NCBI GenBank assembly: GCA_003138855.1
Contig: PLHF01000125.1
Location: 1-32,677, forward strand
Reading direction: 5' to 3'
From: Acidimicrobiaceae bacterium
Lineage (GTDB): Bacteria; Actinomycetota; Acidimicrobiia; Acidimicrobiales; RAAP-2
DNA: 32,677 nt
Both the position numbers and the translations under genes were made by a program. Under the pieces are notes generated by a model that was not told where the DNA came from, made no database searches, and saw nothing but the letters and a program-made list of their open reading frames with translations. Positions 6,731 to 15,228 of the stretch are shown piece by piece; the first letter of the stretch is position 1; each line of letters begins with the position of its first letter.

Positions 6731-7395
6731 CCGGGCACCATCCGGTAGCCGATGCCGCGGACGGTTTCGATCCGCGCTTCTGCGTCGGCCAGCTTCGCCC
6801 GGAGGCGGCCCACGTGGACGTCGATGGTGTTCGATCCCACTGCATCCGCCTCGTCGTCCCACACCTGGACGGCGATGATCCGTCGGCTGACCACCGCCGG
6901 CGTCCGGCGCATGAGGAGCTCGATCAGCCCGGTCTCGATGGAGGTGAGCACGATCGGCTCGTCGTGGAGGGTCACCATGCGGGTGGCCGGGTCGAACACC
7001 AGGTCCCCACAGCTGAGCACCGGGTCGAGGGTCAGGGCCGGGCGCCGCTGGAGGGCGGTGAGCCTGGCCACCAGCTCGGCGAAGGAGAACGGCTTCACCA
7101 GGTAGTCGTCGGCCCCCCGGTTGAGCCCCTCGACCCGGTCCTCGGTAGCGTCACGGGCGGTAAGCATCAGCACCGGGGTCCTGTCCCCGCGCCCCCGCAT
7201 CTCGGCCACGACCTCGATGCCGGTCTGCCTGGGCATCCGCCAGTCGAGGACAGCCACCTCGTAGGTGTACGAGCGGAGGTAGGAGAGCGCCTCGACGCCG
7301 TCGACCACGGCGTCGACGACATAGCCCTGCTCGCGCAGCCCGCGCTCGAGCACCGAGCGGAGTCCGGGGTCGTCCTCGGCGACGAGCACTCTCAT
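6727..7395 (-). CDS. OmpR/PhoB-family response regulator
   Basis: The 222-aa protein has a receiver domain (1-115) with acidic pocket residues E7, D8 and D9, phospho-acceptor Asp 51 (VLDWRMP), Thr 79 and Lys 101 (VKPFSF). A winged-helix DNA-binding domain follows (about 125-222) with the family pattern SNTIDVHVGRLRAKL and RGIGYRM. It should be phosphorylated by the kinase encoded directly downstream and bind tandem direct repeats. The four 11-bp repeats at 5366-5408 are the best candidate site in the window. Start ATG 7395 has GAGTGAGG a short way upstream as ribosome-binding site. Confidence 0.95.
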   Translation of the reverse strand: MRVLVAEDDPGLRSVLERGLREQGYVVDAVVDGVEALSYLRSYTYEVAVLDWRMPRQTGIEVVAEMRGRGDRTPVLMLTARDATEDRVEGLNRGADDYLVKPFSFAELVARLTALQRRPALTLDPVLSCGDLVFDPATRMVTLHDEPIVLTSIETGLIELLMRRTPAVVSRRIIAVQVWDDEADAVGSNTIDVHVGRLRAKLADAEARIETVRGIGYRMVPG

Positions 7396-7545
7396 GGTCT
7401 GCAGTCCTCACTCATCGGTCCCAGCGTGCCCGACCGGGGGACGCGGGCGGTGTCACGTGCTGTGCCGCTGACGTGTCGGGCCGCGCGTCGCGTGACTGCT
7501 CCCGCTTCTGTCCCCCGACTGTGTCGGGGCAACCTGACGGAGGGA

Positions 7546-7583
7546 TGACACGGCCTCGGGCCGCGTGACACCGCCTCGTGCCG
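7546..7583. repeat. Two direct near-repeats containing TGACAC, 20-bp period
   Basis: TGACACGGCCTCGGGCCG (7546-7563) and TGACACCGCCTCGTGCCG (7566-7583) match at 16 of 18 positions. A reverse copy of the core, GGTGTCA, is at 7449-7455. They lie 150-190 bp upstream of the response regulator gene and could be operators, but nothing ties them to a protein. Confidence 0.4.
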
Positions 7584-7970
7584 TCGCCCGGTCACGCTCC
7601 GTGGCCCTTGCGTTGCGCTCCGATGAATGTGGTGGAATTCTCATAGCGAACGATTGACCCTCTGGGCGGCCGGGCATACCATGAGCCAACCAGGCAGTGG
7701 GCCGTCACCTCGTGCCGGTACTGTGCCAGGTCTGGAACGAGGGGGAGCAGGAGTTGGCGCGCACGCGGAGGGGAATCGACGTCGACGTGGGGAGCGGAGG
7801 AGCATCCGCGAACCCCATCGGTCCGGTCGGATCCGCACCTTGCCGGAGTAGGTCGTGTACCGTTTGGCGCGCAGGTGTCGTTCGTCATCGAGGTGCATCA
7901 GTTCCCCTCCGTTCCGGAGGTACCAAGTCGAGGTTGCGGACGAAACGGGTAGGTTCGCAACCCATCATCG

Positions 7971-8031
7971 CCGGGTCCCCCGACGCTGGCTGCCCCCCTG
8001 CCCCTCGTGGTAGTCGGCGCCGGGGACCCGG
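7971..8031 (-). terminator. Long-armed hairpin downstream of leuD, possible terminator
   Basis: CCGGGTCCCC (7971-7980) and GGGGACCCGG (8022-8031) are perfect 10-bp arms around a 41-nt interior, beginning 40 nt after the leuD stop in the direction of transcription. There is no U-tract, which is common for terminators of GC-rich actinobacteria. It could instead be part of a structured RNA. Confidence 0.4.
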
Positions 8032-8070
8032 TGATTTCTCACCGTCCGGTCGGGGCCGGCGGCGCGACGT

Positions 8071-8664
8071 CTAGCGGGTCGTGGGGAGCCACGCAGGCCT
8101 GCGTGCCTCATAGGCCTCGATCTCGTCCTCGTAGCGCAGGGTCAGGCCGATGTCGTCCCAGCCGTTGAGCAGGCGGGCCCGGATGAACTCGTCGAGGGGG
8201 AAGTGCGCCTCGATACCTGCGGCAGGCGCGTCGAGGGTGCCGCGCTCGACGTCGATGGTGATCTCGAGGCCCGGGTCGGCCTGCAGCGCGTCGAGCAGGG
8301 CACGCCCCACCGAGGGGTCCACCTGCACCGGTACCAGTCCGGCCTTGGTGCAGTTGTTGCGGAAGATGTCGGCGAAGCCGGGCGACACCACCGCCTCGAA
8401 CCCGTAGTCCTGCAGGGCCCACACCGCGTGCTCCCTCGACGAGCCGGTACCGAAGTTCGGGCCGGCCACCAGGATGGTGGCGCCGGCGTACTCCTCTTTG
8501 TTGAGGACGAAGTCGCGGTCGTCGCGCCACTCGCTGAAGAGGCCCGCGCCGAACCCCGTCCGCTCGACCCGCTTCAGCCAGTCGGAGGGGATGATCTGGT
8601 CGGTGTCGACGTCGGACCGGTCGAGCGGGACCGCCCTGCCGGTCACCACCCGCACGGCCCGCAT
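8071..8664 (-). CDS. leuD: 3-isopropylmalate dehydratase small subunit
   Basis: The 197-aa protein (usual length about 200) is the swivel subunit of isopropylmalate isomerase, which converts 2- to 3-isopropylmalate in leucine synthesis. Family motifs are DVDTDQIIPSDWLKRV (about 18-33), GPNFGTGSSREHAVWAL, and FADIFRNNCTKAGLVPV. The C-terminal half has the expected GLEITIDVERGTL and NGWDDIGLTL. Start ATG 8664 shares one base with the leuC stop (TGATG), so translation of the two subunits is coupled. The hairpin at 7971-8031 probably ends the unit. Confidence 0.97.
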   Translation of the reverse strand: MRAVRVVTGRAVPLDRSDVDTDQIIPSDWLKRVERTGFGAGLFSEWRDDRDFVLNKEEYAGATILVAGPNFGTGSSREHAVWALQDYGFEAVVSPGFADIFRNNCTKAGLVPVQVDPSVGRALLDALQADPGLEITIDVERGTLDAPAAGIEAHFPLDEFIRARLLNGWDDIGLTLRYEDEIEAYEARRPAWLPTTR

Positions 8665-10100
8665 CAGGACAGCTCCTCGGGTGTGGCGAACCGTCCGGCC
8701 ACCGCGGTGGACGCGGCCACGGAGGGGGACACCAGATGGGTGCGACCGCCACGGCCCTGGCGGCCCTCGAAGTTGCGGTTGGACGTCGACGCCGCGCGCT
8801 CGCCCGGCGACAGCTTGTCGGGGTTCATGGCCAGGCACATCGAGCAGCCCGGCTCCCGCCAGTCGAAGCCGGCCGCGGTGAACACCGCGTCCAGGCCCTC
8901 CGCCTCGGCCTGGGCCTTGACCCGGTGGGATCCGGGCACCACCAGCGCCCGCATCCCCGGGCGGACCGTCCGGCCCTCGAGGACGCCGGCCGCGGCACGG
9001 AGGTCCTCGATGCGCCCGTTGGTGCACGACCCGATGAAGACGGTGTCGACGGCGATGTCGCGGATCGGGGTGCCGCCGGCCAGCCCCATGTACTCGAGCG
9101 CCCGGGCGGCCGTCTCCCGGTCGACCGGGTCCTCGAAGGAGGAGGGCTCGGGGACGGTGCCGTCGATGCGGGCCACCTGGGCCGGGTTGGTGCCCCAGGT
9201 GACGAAGGGGGCCAGCGAGGCGGCCTCCAGCACGACCTCCTTGTCGAAGCCGGCGCCGGCATCGGTGGGGAGGGTCCGCCAGTCGGCGAGTGCCTCCTCC
9301 CATGCCGCGCCCTTGGGTGCATGGTCACGTCCCTCGAGGTAGGCGAAGGTCGTGTCGTCGGGGGCGATCATCCCGGCCCGGGCCCCTGCCTCGATCGACA
9401 TGTTGCAGACGGTCATCCGGCCCTCCATCGAGAGCCCGCGGAGGGCCGAGCCCCGGTACTCGATGATGTGCCCGCTGCCGCCCCCCGTCCCGATCCGCCC
9501 GATGACGGCCAGCACCAGGTCCTTGGCCGTCACCCCGGGGGGGAGCTCGCCGTCGATGGTCACCGCCATGGTCGCCGGGCGCTTCTGGGGCAGGGCCTGG
9601 GTGGCGAGCACGTGCTCCACCTCGCTGGTGCCGATCCCGAAGGCCAGGGCGCCGAAGGCCCCGTGGGTGGAGGTGTGGCTGTCGCCGCAGACGATGGTCA
9701 TGCCCGGTTGGGTGAGGCCCTGCTCGGGCCCGATGATGTGGACGATGCCCTGGTTGGCGTCGCCCATCGGGTAGCAGGTGATGCCGAACTCGGCGCAGTT
9801 GGCGTCCAGGACGGCGAGCTGCCTGGCCGACACCGGGTCGGCGACCGGCTTGTCGATGTCGACGGTCGGGACGTTGTGGTCGGCGGTGGCGATGGTGAGG
9901 TCGGGCCGGTGGACGCTCCGGCCGGCCAGCCGGAGCCCGTCGAACGCCTGGGGGGAGGTCACCTCGTGCACCAGGTGGAGGTCGATGAACAGCACGTCGG
10001 GCTCGTCCGCGGTGCCGCGATGGACCACGTGGCGATCCCAGACCTTCTCGGACAGGGTGCGGGGCACCCCCTCGGACAGGGTGCGGGGGGAGTCGGTCAT
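8664..10100 (-). CDS. leuC: 3-isopropylmalate dehydratase large subunit
   Basis: The 478-aa protein is the catalytic subunit of isopropylmalate isomerase. The three ligands of its 4Fe-4S cluster are Cys 359 (GSCTNGR), Cys 419 and Cys 422 ([11 protein letters not shown]). Other family parts are [13 protein letters not shown] (138-150) and [17 protein letters not shown] near the end. The N-terminus is odd: [20 protein letters not shown] carries an 8-codon tandem duplication (repeat 10047-10088), where relatives have a single RTLxEKVWD. The ATG at 10100 lies 5 nt after the greA stop with GGAAG upstream. A GTG at 10067 would give the usual N-terminus, but the purine tract before it is too close. 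Both starts are possible; I favour 10100. Confidence 0.96.
   Translation of the reverse strand: MTDSPRTLSEGVPRTLSEKVWDRHVVHRGTADEPDVLFIDLHLVHEVTSPQAFDGLRLAGRSVHRPDLTIATADHNVPTVDIDKPVADPVSARQLAVLDANCAEFGITCYPMGDANQGIVHIIGPEQGLTQPGMTIVCGDSHTSTHGAFGALAFGIGTSEVEHVLATQALPQKRPATMAVTIDGELPPGVTAKDLVLAVIGRIGTGGGSGHIIEYRGSALRGLSMEGRMTVCNMSIEAGARAGMIAPDDTTFAYLEGRDHAPKGAAWEEALADWRTLPTDAGAGFDKEVVLEAASLAPFVTWGTNPAQVARIDGTVPEPSSFEDPVDRETAARALEYMGLAGGTPIRDIAVDTVFIGSCTNGRIEDLRAAAGVLEGRTVRPGMRALVVPGSHRVKAQAEAEGLDAVFTAAGFDWREPGCSMCLAMNPDKLSPGERAASTSNRNFEGRQGRGGRTHLVSPSVAASTAVAGRFATPEELS
10047..10088. repeat. 18-bp tandem repeat, 24-bp period, inside the leuC 5' end
   Basis: CTCGGACAGGGTGCGGGG occurs at 10047-10064 and again, unchanged, at 10071-10088. 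The period of 24 bp keeps the leuC frame and doubles eight codons (RTLSE plus three). Perfect identity suggests a recent duplication. Confidence 0.9.
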
Positions 10101-10105
10101 CGGTG

Positions 10106-10591
10106 TCAGCTTCCTATCTTCACGATCTCGACCCGGAGGGTGCCGCCGGGGGCGGCGTACTCCACCACGTCGCCCACGGCATGGCCGGCCAGGGCCTGGC
10201 CGAGCGGCGAGCCGGGGGACACCACCGTGAGGCCCCCCTGGCGCTCCTCGATCGAGCCGACGAAGAAGTCGGTGGTGTCGCCCTCGTCGTCGCCCTCGTA
10301 GCGCAGGGTGACCACCGAGCCGTGGCCGACCGTCCCGTCCGCGGTGGCCTCCGCGTCCACCACGGTGGCGGTCTTCAGCAGGCGCTGGAGCTGGCGGATC
10401 CGCGACTCCATCTTCCCCTGGGCGTCCTTGGCGGCGTGGTAGTCGCCGTTTTCCGACAGGTCCCCGAGGGCCCGGGCCGATTCGATGGCGGCGGCGATCT
10501 CCACCCGGCCGCGGGTGGTGAGGTCCTCGAGCTCGGCCTGGAGCCGGTCGTAGGTGTCGCGGGTCAGTTGTGCTGGGGAGGTGTCGCTCAC
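10106..10591 (-). CDS. greA: Transcription elongation factor GreA
   Basis: From the GTG at 10591 the protein has 161 aa, the normal GreA size. The N-terminal coiled coil (about 5-80) contains [20 protein letters not shown], the tip with the acidic residues that enter the RNA polymerase secondary channel and trigger cleavage of backtracked RNA. The C-terminal FKBP-like domain has [23 protein letters not shown] and VEIVKI. A longer frame exists upstream, but its extra residues do not belong to the family. A TAGCCT box ending 8 nt before the GTG, with no clear ribosome-binding site, supports a leaderless start. leuC begins 5 nt after the stop, so greA probably heads a greA-leuC-leuD message. Confidence 0.96.
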   Translation of the reverse strand: MSDTSPAQLTRDTYDRLQAELEDLTTRGRVEIAAAIESARALGDLSENGDYHAAKDAQGKMESRIRQLQRLLKTATVVDAEATADGTVGHGSVVTLRYEGDDEGDTTDFFVGSIEERQGGLTVVSPGSPLGQALAGHAVGDVVEYAAPGGTLRVEIVKIGS

Positions 10592-10599
10592 GGACAACC

Positions 10600-10605
10600 A
10601 GGCTA
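10600..10605 (-). promoter_or_regulatory. Probable -10 box of greA (TAGCCT), leaderless start
   Basis: On the minus strand TAGCCT is followed by 8 nt and the greA GTG. No Shine-Dalgarno sequence intervenes. It fits the TAnnnT -10 consensus of actinobacteria. Confidence 0.45.
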
Positions 10606-10749
10606 ACGGCTGGGGATCGGGGTTCCGCACGGACCGCCGACGGTGGCTCCTCGTGCTCTCCCGCCCGGGTCGCTGCGTTCCCCGGAATGCCCGGTGACGA
10701 CGCCCGTGGAATGATCGTGGCCGACCGGTGCGATCAGGAGGGACAGGGC

Positions 10750-11880
10750 GTGGGCGACATCATGGGGAATTGGGACCGACGGTTCGAGGGCGTGGCCACC
10801 ACGCTGGCGGCCAGCCTGGAGGCCGGCACGGACGTGGGGGCGTCGGTGGCCGTCCTCCTCGGCGGCGAGCCGGTGGTGGACATCTGGGGAGGGTTCGTCG
10901 ACGAGTCGCACTCGGCGCCATGGGGAAAGGACACGCTGACCAACGTGTGGTCGACGACCAAGACCATGACCTTCCTGTGCGCACTGATGCTGGCCGACCG
11001 CGGTGACCTCGACTTCCACGCCCCGGTGGCCAGGTACTGGCCGGAGTTCGCAGCGGCCGGCAAGGACCGGGTCGAGGTCCGCCATCTGATGGGCCACACC
11101 GCCGGGCTCCCGGGGTGGGCCGAGAAGCTCGAACCGGAGGACCTCGCCGACTGGGAGAAGTGCACCTCGCTGCTGGCCGCACAGGAGCCCTGGTGGAAGC
11201 CGGGCACCGCGTCCGGCTACCACGCCGTCACCCAGGGCTATCTGATCGGCGAGGTGGTGAAGCGGATCACCGGGGTGTCCATCGGGACCTGGTTCGCCGA
11301 CGAGGTGGCCGGTCCCCTGGAGGCGGACTTCTTCATCGGGCTGCCCGCCTCCGAGGACGACCGGGTGTCCCTCGTGATCCCTCCGCCCCCGCCGGACCTG
11401 GAGGCGCTCAATCCGTCCGAGCTGGTGATCCGGGCCATGACCAATCCGCCGCTCGACGCGACCTATCCCCGGCACGAGTGGTGGCGCAGGGCGGAGATCC
11501 CCGCGGCCAACGGGCACGGCAACGCCCGCTCGGTGGCCCTGGTCCAGTCGATCATCGCCGGGCGCGGCGAGGCCAGAGGGGTGCGCCTGCTCTCCGAGCA
11601 GGGGTGCGATCCCATCTTCGAGCAGCAGGCCGACGGGGTGGACCTGATCCTCGGCACGCCCATCAGGTTCGGCATGGGGTACGGGTTGAGCACCGAGGTG
11701 ATGCCGATCGGTCCCCGGGCCTGCTACTGGGGCGGCTACGGGGGATCGCTCATCATCATGGACCAGGAGATCGGGTTGACCGTGTGCTACGTGATGAACC
11801 GCATGGAGGGCGGGCTGCAGGGGGACCTCCGGGCGGCGAACATCGTGCTGGCTGCGGTCGCGGGCCTGGCAGAGGGCTGA
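10750..11880 (+). CDS. Serine hydrolase of the beta-lactamase/penicillin-binding-protein fold (class C/EstB-like)
   Basis: The 376-aa protein belongs to the beta-lactamase-related serine hydrolases (PF00144 type), which include esterases, DD-peptidases and class C beta-lactamases. The nucleophile motif is STTK (Ser 68, Lys 71, in VWSTTKTM). HTAGLPGW and SGYHAVTQGYLIGEVVKRITG supply the second motif region with the conserved Tyr. Near the C-terminus WGGYGGS takes the place of the KTG-like strand. There is no signal peptide, so it is most likely a cytosolic esterase. The GTG at 10750 is preferred over the ATG at 10762 because AGGAGGG (10736-10742) is spaced 7 nt from it. Substrate unknown. Confidence 0.85.
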   Translation: MGDIMGNWDRRFEGVATTLAASLEAGTDVGASVAVLLGGEPVVDIWGGFVDESHSAPWGKDTLTNVWSTTKTMTFLCALMLADRGDLDFHAPVARYWPEFAAAGKDRVEVRHLMGHTAGLPGWAEKLEPEDLADWEKCTSLLAAQEPWWKPGTASGYHAVTQGYLIGEVVKRITGVSIGTWFADEVAGPLEADFFIGLPASEDDRVSLVIPPPPPDLEALNPSELVIRAMTNPPLDATYPRHEWWRRAEIPAANGHGNARSVALVQSIIAGRGEARGVRLLSEQGCDPIFEQQADGVDLILGTPIRFGMGYGLSTEVMPIGPRACYWGGYGGSLIIMDQEIGLTVCYVMNRMEGGLQGDLRAANIVLAAVAGLAEG

Positions 11881-11930
11881 GCGGCCGGACCATGAGCCGT
11901 GGGTGACCCCGAGCGGAGGAGACCGATCCC

Positions 11931-13040
11931 GTGAGCGACGCGCCGGCCCCCGGCGGTGACCCGAGATCCCGCTCGTTCGAGGCGCAGTTCGAGGAGCAGC
12001 AGGAGCGGCCGTTCCCGTGGAAGGCCGTGGTCAAGCGCTCCATCGTGGTCGGCATCGCCGGGGTTGCCCTCTACCTGGTGGCCCCCAGCGTGCTGGCCGT
12101 GTTCAACGCGTGGCCCAAACTGGCCACGCTCAACCTGCTCTGGTTCATCCCGGCGTTGGTGGCCGAGGTGATCCACTTCTTCTGCACCTTCTCGCTGCAG
12201 CGCATCGCCCTGCGGACCAAGGCGTGGTTCTCGGTGATCACCGCCCAGTTGGCGGGCAACGCCATCTCGCTGATCGTGCCCGGAGGGGCGGCGGCCGGCG
12301 CCGCCGTGCAGTTCCGCATGCTGGCCGTGAGCGGGATGGACGCCAGCGACGCGGTCGGCGGCCTGACCGCCTTCTCCTTCCTCGGCATCGGGGGCCTGCT
12401 GGCGCTGCCGCTGTTCGTGCTGCCGGCGGTCGTGTTCGGCTCGCCGGTGGCATCGGGCCTCTCCGATGCGGCCATCATCGGCGCCGTCGGCTTCGTCCTC
12501 TTCGCCGGGTTCGGTGCCGTGGTCATGGTCTTCGACGCACCGCTCCACTACGCAGGCGTGGCGGCCCAGTACCTCCGCAACCGCCTGCTCCGGAAGCGGA
12601 AGCCGATCAGCGGGCTCCCCGAGCGCCTGCTCGAGCAGCGCAATCTCATCCGAGCCGTCCTCGGCCAGAAGTGGCTGCAGGCGACCCTGCTCTCGGCCGG
12701 CCGGCTGGTCTTCGACTACCTCTGCCTCTACTTCTGCGTCCGGGCCGTGGGCAGCCATCCGCGGCCGTCGCTGATCCTGCTGGCCTACGCGGTGGCCGGC
12801 GTGATCGGCCTGGTCCCCATCACGCCGGGCGGGCTCGGCATCGTCGAGGCCAGCCTGAGCGGGTTCCTGGTGCTGGCCGGCCTGAGCGGCGCCGAGGCGG
12901 TGCTGGCCACGCTGGCCTACCGCCTGGCCTCCTACTGGCTCCCGATGATGGCGGGGCCGTTTGCGTATGCGGCCTTCAGGCGCCGCTACCAGGAGCCCAA
13001 CGCGCCACCGCCGAGGTCGGTGCAGCCGTCGCCCTCCTGA
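11931..13040 (+). CDS. Flippase-like integral membrane protein (LPG synthase transmembrane domain family, UPF0104)
   Basis: The 369-aa protein has a polar N-terminus (1-33) and about eight membrane helices. The first two are near residues 38-60 and 65-85. Near the middle is NAISLIVPGGAAAGAAVQFRM and near the end GLVPITPGGLGIVEAS, both signatures of the lysylphosphatidylglycerol synthase membrane region. The catalytic domain that makes the aminoacyl lipid is absent, so it is a stand-alone lipid flippase-like protein of unknown substrate. The GTG at 11931 has GGAGGAG about 10 nt upstream. It follows the serine hydrolase by 50 nt on the same strand and converges with the TLP1 gene with only 19 nt between them. 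Confidence 0.85.
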   Translation: MSDAPAPGGDPRSRSFEAQFEEQQERPFPWKAVVKRSIVVGIAGVALYLVAPSVLAVFNAWPKLATLNLLWFIPALVAEVIHFFCTFSLQRIALRTKAWFSVITAQLAGNAISLIVPGGAAAGAAVQFRMLAVSGMDASDAVGGLTAFSFLGIGGLLALPLFVLPAVVFGSPVASGLSDAAIIGAVGFVLFAGFGAVVMVFDAPLHYAGVAAQYLRNRLLRKRKPISGLPERLLEQRNLIRAVLGQKWLQATLLSAGRLVFDYLCLYFCVRAVGSHPRPSLILLAYAVAGVIGLVPITPGGLGIVEASLSGFLVLAGLSGAEAVLATLAYRLASYWLPMMAGPFAYAAFRRRYQEPNAPPPRSVQPSPS

Positions 13041-13059
13041 TCGATGGCGCCGGGCGGGC

Positions 13060-14664
13060 CTACCCCAGGTCGACCTTGCCGTCGGCCCGCAGGGTGCCGA
13101 GCCGCCCGCACCCCTCCTCGGTGACCAGGACGGCCAGATGGTCGGGGTCGGTGACGTTGGCCCAGGCGCGCCGCCCCTCCGGTGTGCGGCAGGCCACGAC
13201 GGCCCGCTCAGGCGACCCTTCCCGCCCGTAGGCGACCGAGTAGGTCTCGACGGTCACCTCTCCCTGGGCGTCGGCGTCGGGTGAGCACTGGGGGAGGCAG
13301 CCCACCGCTGCCTGGGGGTCGGCCCACGAGAACCCGCCGGCCGACTCCACGACGGTGCCGTCGGGCAGTCGGGCCGCATCCGCGCCGGCGCCCGGCGCCA
13401 GGCCCGGGCCGGTGCCGAAGATCCCGATGCTGTGGGAGGACATGTACCAGCCGAGCCCGGTGGCCAGGCCGAGGGAGCCCGGATCGGCCCGGAGGGTGCC
13501 CGCCATGGCGGCCAGGGCGTGGGTCCCGTAGTTGTTGCCGGGGCCGCCGCCGAAGGTGAGCCCGCCGGTCACCGTCAGGGGCCGGGTCGGATCGTCGTCG
13601 GGCAGGCCGAGCTCGGCGGCGGCGATCTGCACGGCCGAGGGGAAGCACGAGTAGAGGTCGAGGTGGGCCACCTGGTCGATGGTCACGCCGGCCAGCGACA
13701 GCGCGGAGGATCCGCCCAGGCGGATGGCGGGGGACGAGTGGAAGTCGGCCCGGTGGGAGAGGAACCAGTGGTCCTCGGTGTCGGCGCCCGCCAGCGGGAA
13801 GATCCACCGGTCGCGGGGGACCCCGGCGGCCTCGGCCGCCGAGGCCGAGCAGAGGATGACGGCGGCGCCCTGGTCGACCTGCATGTTGGCGGTGAGCAGC
13901 TTCGTGTAGGGGTAGTCGATCATCCGGTTGGCCTCCGACGCGGTGGCCACCTCGTCGGCGGTCCGCGCGTCGCGGAGCCAGGCATGGGGGTTGCCCGCCG
14001 CCACCTCGGAGAAGCGTGACCACAGCGTCCCGATGTGCAGGCGGTGCCCCTCGAGGCTTCGCCCGGACTCGGCCCGGAGGGCGTTCTCGAAGAGGGGGAA
14101 GGCGTGGATGGGCAGGTCGAGGCCCCGTTCCTCCTCTGCGTCGGTGCTCCCGCGGCGGTCGGTGCCGAAGGTCAGCGCCGGCCCGGTGTCGGCGGGCTGC
14201 ACCGTCCACGGAAGCACCGGCCGGTCCGGGTGCCGGCGTGCCGCGGCCTGGGTGTAGACGCAGTCGGCACCGACCAGCACGGCCACGTCCAACTCCCCAC
14301 GACCGATGGCCAGCGCGGTGGCATTGACCATGCGCTGCGGGTTGTTGCCGCCGGTGGTCGTCACCATCACCTGGGCGGGCTCGATCCCCAGCGCCTCGGC
14401 CACGAGGTCGCCGGGGTTGACGTAGTGCCAGCTCAGGGGGTTGGCCACCCGCAGCGACTCGGCGCGGCCGGTCAGGGCCCGTCCCGCCGGGGCGGCCCCA
14501 CCGGGGCAGACGCCGTCGCAGTCCTCGATGGCTGCCTCGACAGCCTCGACCATCAGGCCGATCGGCTCGGGTCGGTCGGCCAGGGAGCCCTCGCCCTCGC
14601 TGTGCGGCAGGTTGCTGACCTGGCCGACGCCCACGACGACGGGGGTGTTGGGGTCGAACCTCAT
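13060..14664 (-). CDS. Thiolase-like protein, type 1 (acetyl-CoA acetyltransferase family, TLP1)
   Basis: The 534-aa protein has the thiolase fold: VVVGVGQ at the start, VLVGADCVY in the first half, [16 protein letters not shown], and [18 protein letters not shown] near the catalytic His. The usual nucleophilic Cys is missing: the segment reads TTTGGNNPQ (102-110), and the C-terminal Cys motif reads [10 protein letters not shown] further C-terminal domain (about 455-534, [16 protein letters not shown] ... GRLGTLRAD) matches the extra OB-fold-like domain of mycobacterial TLP1 proteins. Such proteins are thiolase relatives without proven thiolase activity, possibly binding acyl-CoA or lipid. 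Start ATG 14664 agrees with the family N-terminus. A TAGGCT box lies 10 nt upstream, so the message has at most a very short leader. Confidence 0.85.
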   Translation of the reverse strand: MRFDPNTPVVVGVGQVSNLPHSEGEGSLADRPEPIGLMVEAVEAAIEDCDGVCPGGAAPAGRALTGRAESLRVANPLSWHYVNPGDLVAEALGIEPAQVMVTTTGGNNPQRMVNATALAIGRGELDVAVLVGADCVYTQAAARRHPDRPVLPWTVQPADTGPALTFGTDRRGSTDAEEERGLDLPIHAFPLFENALRAESGRSLEGHRLHIGTLWSRFSEVAAGNPHAWLRDARTADEVATASEANRMIDYPYTKLLTANMQVDQGAAVILCSASAAEAAGVPRDRWIFPLAGADTEDHWFLSHRADFHSSPAIRLGGSSALSLAGVTIDQVAHLDLYSCFPSAVQIAAAELGLPDDDPTRPLTVTGGLTFGGGPGNNYGTHALAAMAGTLRADPGSLGLATGLGWYMSSHSIGIFGTGPGLAPGAGADAARLPDGTVVESAGGFSWADPQAAVGCLPQCSPDADAQGEVTVETYSVAYGREGSPERAVVACRTPEGRRAWANVTDPDHLAVLVTEEGCGRLGTLRADGKVDLG

Positions 14665-14725
14665 GAAGCACAAGAGCCTACCGTGGCGCACTCAGGCCCG
14701 ATGCGCCCTCGGTACACTCGGTGGC
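14665..14725. promoter_or_regulatory. Divergent promoter region for the TLP1 gene and rpiB
   Basis: Only 61 nt separate the two starts. To the right TACACT (14713-14718) is followed by 7 nt and the rpiB ATG. To the left TAGGCT (minus strand, 14680-14675) is followed by 10 nt and the TLP1 ATG. Neither gene has a clear ribosome-binding site, so both messages are probably leaderless or nearly so, and any -35 regions must overlap. Confidence 0.5.
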
Positions 14726-15220
14726 ATGCGGATCGCTGTCGGCTCGGACCATGCGGGGTATGCCCTCAAGTCGGCCCTGATCGAGCACGTGGAAGACGCC
14801 GGGCACCAGGTCATCGACCTGGGGACGGACTCCTCCGAGGTGTCGGTCGACTACCCCCTGTACGGGCTGGCGGTGGGCCGGGCGGTGGCCGAGGGCCGGG
14901 CCGAGCGGGGGATCTGCGTCTGCGGCACCGGCATCGGCATCGGTATCGCCGCCAACAAGGTCGACGGCATCCGCGCCGCCCTGGTCCACGACGTGACGAC
15001 CGCCGGGCTGTCCCGGCGCCACAACGACGCCAACGTCATCTGCCTCGGCGGGAGGACCACCGGAGCCGCCGAGGCCCTCGACGCGGTGGACGCCTTCTTC
15101 TCGACGGAGTACGAAGGCGGCCGCCACCAGCACCGGTTGGACGAGATCTCCGAGTACGAGTCGACCGGCCATGCACATCCCCCACCCGGTGCCGCGACCG
15201 ACGACCACGAAAGGCAGTAG
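14726..15220 (+). CDS. rpiB: Ribose-5-phosphate isomerase B
   Basis: RpiB interconverts ribose 5-phosphate and ribulose 5-phosphate in the pentose phosphate pathway. The 164-aa protein starts [15 protein letters not shown] (phosphate-binding Asp-His pair). It continues with DYPLYG, the active-site loop [15 protein letters not shown] (about 72-86), [14 protein letters not shown] and a C-terminal helix with [14 protein letters not shown] family-typical Cys (CGTGIG) and His are present. The last 20 residues ([15 protein letters not shown]) are a non-conserved tail. It begins behind a TACACT box without a leader, and glyA follows after 8 nt. rpiB-glyA-wecA upstream of the ATP synthase genes is an order I recall from other actinobacteria. 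Confidence 0.96.
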   Translation: MRIAVGSDHAGYALKSALIEHVEDAGHQVIDLGTDSSEVSVDYPLYGLAVGRAVAEGRAERGICVCGTGIGIGIAANKVDGIRAALVHDVTTAGLSRRHNDANVICLGGRTTGAAEALDAVDAFFSTEYEGGRHQHRLDEISEYESTGHAHPPPGAATDDHERQ

Positions 15221-15228
15221 CCGACACC

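Larger units (their letters stand above)
7396..8070. other. 675-bp intergenic stretch without a convincing gene
   Basis: This lies between the leuD 3' end and the response regulator start. It holds the promoter of the two-component genes, two near-repeats at 7546-7583, a hairpin at 7906-7920, an inverted repeat GGTTGCG/CGCAACC (7932-7938, 7956-7962) and a long-armed hairpin at 7971-8031. Two candidate frames remain undecided. On the minus strand 7898-7641 (85 codons) has an ideally spaced GGAGG before its ATG but an Arg/Pro-rich, gene-unlike product. On the plus strand around 7697-7800, about 35 codons show GC-rich third positions before turning noncoding. It may contain a decayed gene. I see no tRNA or known RNA. 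Confidence 0.4.

Noticed and set aside
7932..7975. tRNA-like piece with GGTTCGCAACC
   Set aside because: A T-arm-like word is there, but no acceptor stem, D-arm or anticodon arm can be built around it. It is better read as a simple inverted repeat.
11115..11906. Plus-strand frame of 263 codons overlapping the serine hydrolase
   Set aside because: It is the +1 shadow of the hydrolase gene, with Gly/Arg-rich nonsense and no family motifs.
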